DNA of 7,098 nt. Source: JBBQAA01 sp038254195. Lineage in GTDB: Bacteria > Actinomycetota > Thermoleophilia > Solirubrobacterales > Solirubrobacteraceae. The notes beneath the pieces were generated by a model. It was not told the origin of the DNA and made no database searches. It saw only the letters and a list, made by a program, of their open reading frames with translations. A program made the position numbers and the translations under genes. This document shows, piece by piece, positions 6,530-7,098 of this stretch; position 1 is the first letter of the stretch; each line of letters begins with the position of its first letter. The DNA is taken from contig JBBSGJ010000121.1 of NCBI GenBank assembly GCA_038254195.1, positions 1 through 7,098 of the forward strand. Reading direction: 5' to 3'.

Positions 6530-6733
6530 GCGAGATCAACCGCGGTGAGCTGGACTGGGCCGACGCCGCCCCGGCGATGGACCTCTACCCCGCCGGACGC
6601 ATTCCCGCTCGGAATCTTTGCCCCCTCTTTGCCACCGCTCCCCCCGCCGCGGACCCGTCTCTCCCCACACTGGCCCATGACCATTCGCACCGACCCCAAG
6701 CCGTGTGGGCGGCCGCGCCGGACGGGCACCTGC
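6481..6733. other. Intergenic region between vapC and the phosphoesterase gene
   Basis: No complete gene is supported here. In the vapC frame the DNA stays open past the vapC stop, and bases 6526-6591 read in a gene-like way (EINRGELDWADAAPAMD), after which composition shifts to proline-rich low-quality coding. This could be a remnant of a lost gene, but I do not recognise it. A short hairpin (ATTCC 6601-6605, GGAAT 6611-6615) precedes the 11-bp tandem repeat at 6615-6636. Confidence 0.4.
6615..6636 (+). repeat. 11-bp tandem direct repeat, two copies
   Basis: TCTTTGCCCCC (6615-6625) is followed directly by TCTTTGCCACC (6626-6636), matching at 10 of 11 positions. The unit length is one helical turn. 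It lies between the convergent vapC and phosphoesterase genes, in the least GC-rich short patch of that gap. Function unknown. Confidence 0.55.
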
Positions 6734-7098
6734 TCACCCCGCTTGGCCCGGAGGTCGGACGAAGAGCGAGCGCAACGCGCGAGCGTCGGCGCGCCTCGCC
6801 CCGGCCAGCGACGGCAGCGCGAAGGCCCGCTCGATGAACCTCAGGACGCCGTAGTGATCGACCGGACGCGAGCTCCGTGCCCCGCGCCGGACATCGGGCC
6901 CGATGACGACCGTTCCGATGTGACCGCCGCGCGCCACGCCGCAGCATCCCGCGTCGGTGGAACCCTCGTCCCACGTCAGCACCAAGAAGCCATGCGGCCC
7001 GAGCTCGGCCCGCACGGCCGGCACGAGGCCCGCGAGGAAGCGGTCACCTACGCCGACGCCGCAGTCGTGGGTGTCGTGGCACAGGTCCGGGGAGATGA
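6734..7098 (-). CDS. Phosphoesterase family protein (phospholipase C/acid phosphatase-like), C-terminal fragment
   Basis: C-terminal 120 residues of a protein that continues beyond the right edge. It matches the end of the phosphoesterase family that includes phospholipase C and AcpA-type acid phosphatases, relatives of the alkaline phosphatase superfamily, which are often exported and cleave phosphate esters outside the membrane. Seen from its upstream side: PDLCHDTHDC at about 7063-7089, WDEG (6962-6973) with a probable metal-binding aspartate, STDAGCC, GGHIGTVVIGP (histidine at 6920-6922), and DHYGVL (histidine at 6854-6856). The order and spacing fit the metal-site motifs of the family as I remember them. 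The first internal start (GTG at 7024) lies well inside the conserved region, so it is not the gene start. Four visible cysteines could form disulfides in an exported protein. TGA stop at 6736-6734; the product ends RPPGQAG. Precise substrate unknown. Confidence 0.85.
   Translation of the reverse strand, partial: ISPDLCHDTHDCGVGVGDRFLAGLVPAVRAELGPHGFLVLTWDEGSTDAGCCGVARGGHIGTVVIGPDVRRGARSSRPVDHYGVLRFIERAFALPSLAGARRADARALRSLFVRPPGQAG

Noticed and set aside
6577..6837. Plus-strand open frame after vapC as a small gene
   Set aside because: Its second half is antisense to the conserved phosphoesterase end, and the translation has no coherent structure; no ribosome-binding site was seen.
1..7098. 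tRNA, rRNA, CRISPR array, insertion sequence or riboswitch
   Set aside because: Reading both strands by eye I saw no cloverleaf, repeat-spacer array, transposase-like protein or known leader motif.

Overview
The window looks like chromosomal DNA from a very GC-rich actinobacterium. Codon third positions are almost all G or C, GTG starts are common, and antisense shadow frames are long. The families present (double FtsX-type permease, large GT-C-like membrane proteins with PSWKPLP and DNSWYGGHH motifs, phosphoesterase with a PDLCHDTHDC motif) match my memory of Thermoleophilia (Solirubrobacterales and relatives). That assignment rests on recall, not on a search.

Layout from left to right. (1) Bases 1-2462, plus strand: the 3' part of a large FtsX/MacB-type ABC transporter permease whose start lies before the window. 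(2) Bases 2564-4051, plus strand: a polytopic membrane protein of GT-C glycosyltransferase type. (3) Bases 4014-5525, minus strand: a second large polytopic membrane protein. It converges on gene 2 and the two 3' ends share 38 bp. (4) Bases 5526-5815: a 290-bp intergenic region ending in a candidate vapBC promoter. (5) Bases 5816-6106 and 6103-6480, plus strand: a compact vapBC type II toxin-antitoxin pair joined by an ATGA overlap. It appears leaderless, and an 8-bp direct repeat flanks its -10 box. (6) Bases 6481-6733: a gap with an inverted repeat at the vapC stop, a short gene-like open stretch and an 11-bp tandem repeat. (7) Bases 6734-7098, minus strand: the C-terminal end of a phosphoesterase (phospholipase C/acid phosphatase-like) that runs off the right edge.

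The left four genes concern the cell envelope: a lipid or lipoprotein-type exporter permease, two probable lipid-linked sugar or polymer enzymes, and a secreted-type phosphoesterase. The vapBC cassette sits between them and carries two rare codons (ATA, TTA) that I did not see in the neighbours, which fits a mobile addiction module. I found no tRNA, rRNA, CRISPR array, insertion sequence or phage gene. I do not see convincing evidence for a wholly new system. The parts most worth a second look are the overlapping pair of uncharacterised membrane proteins and the promoter and toxin details of vapBC.
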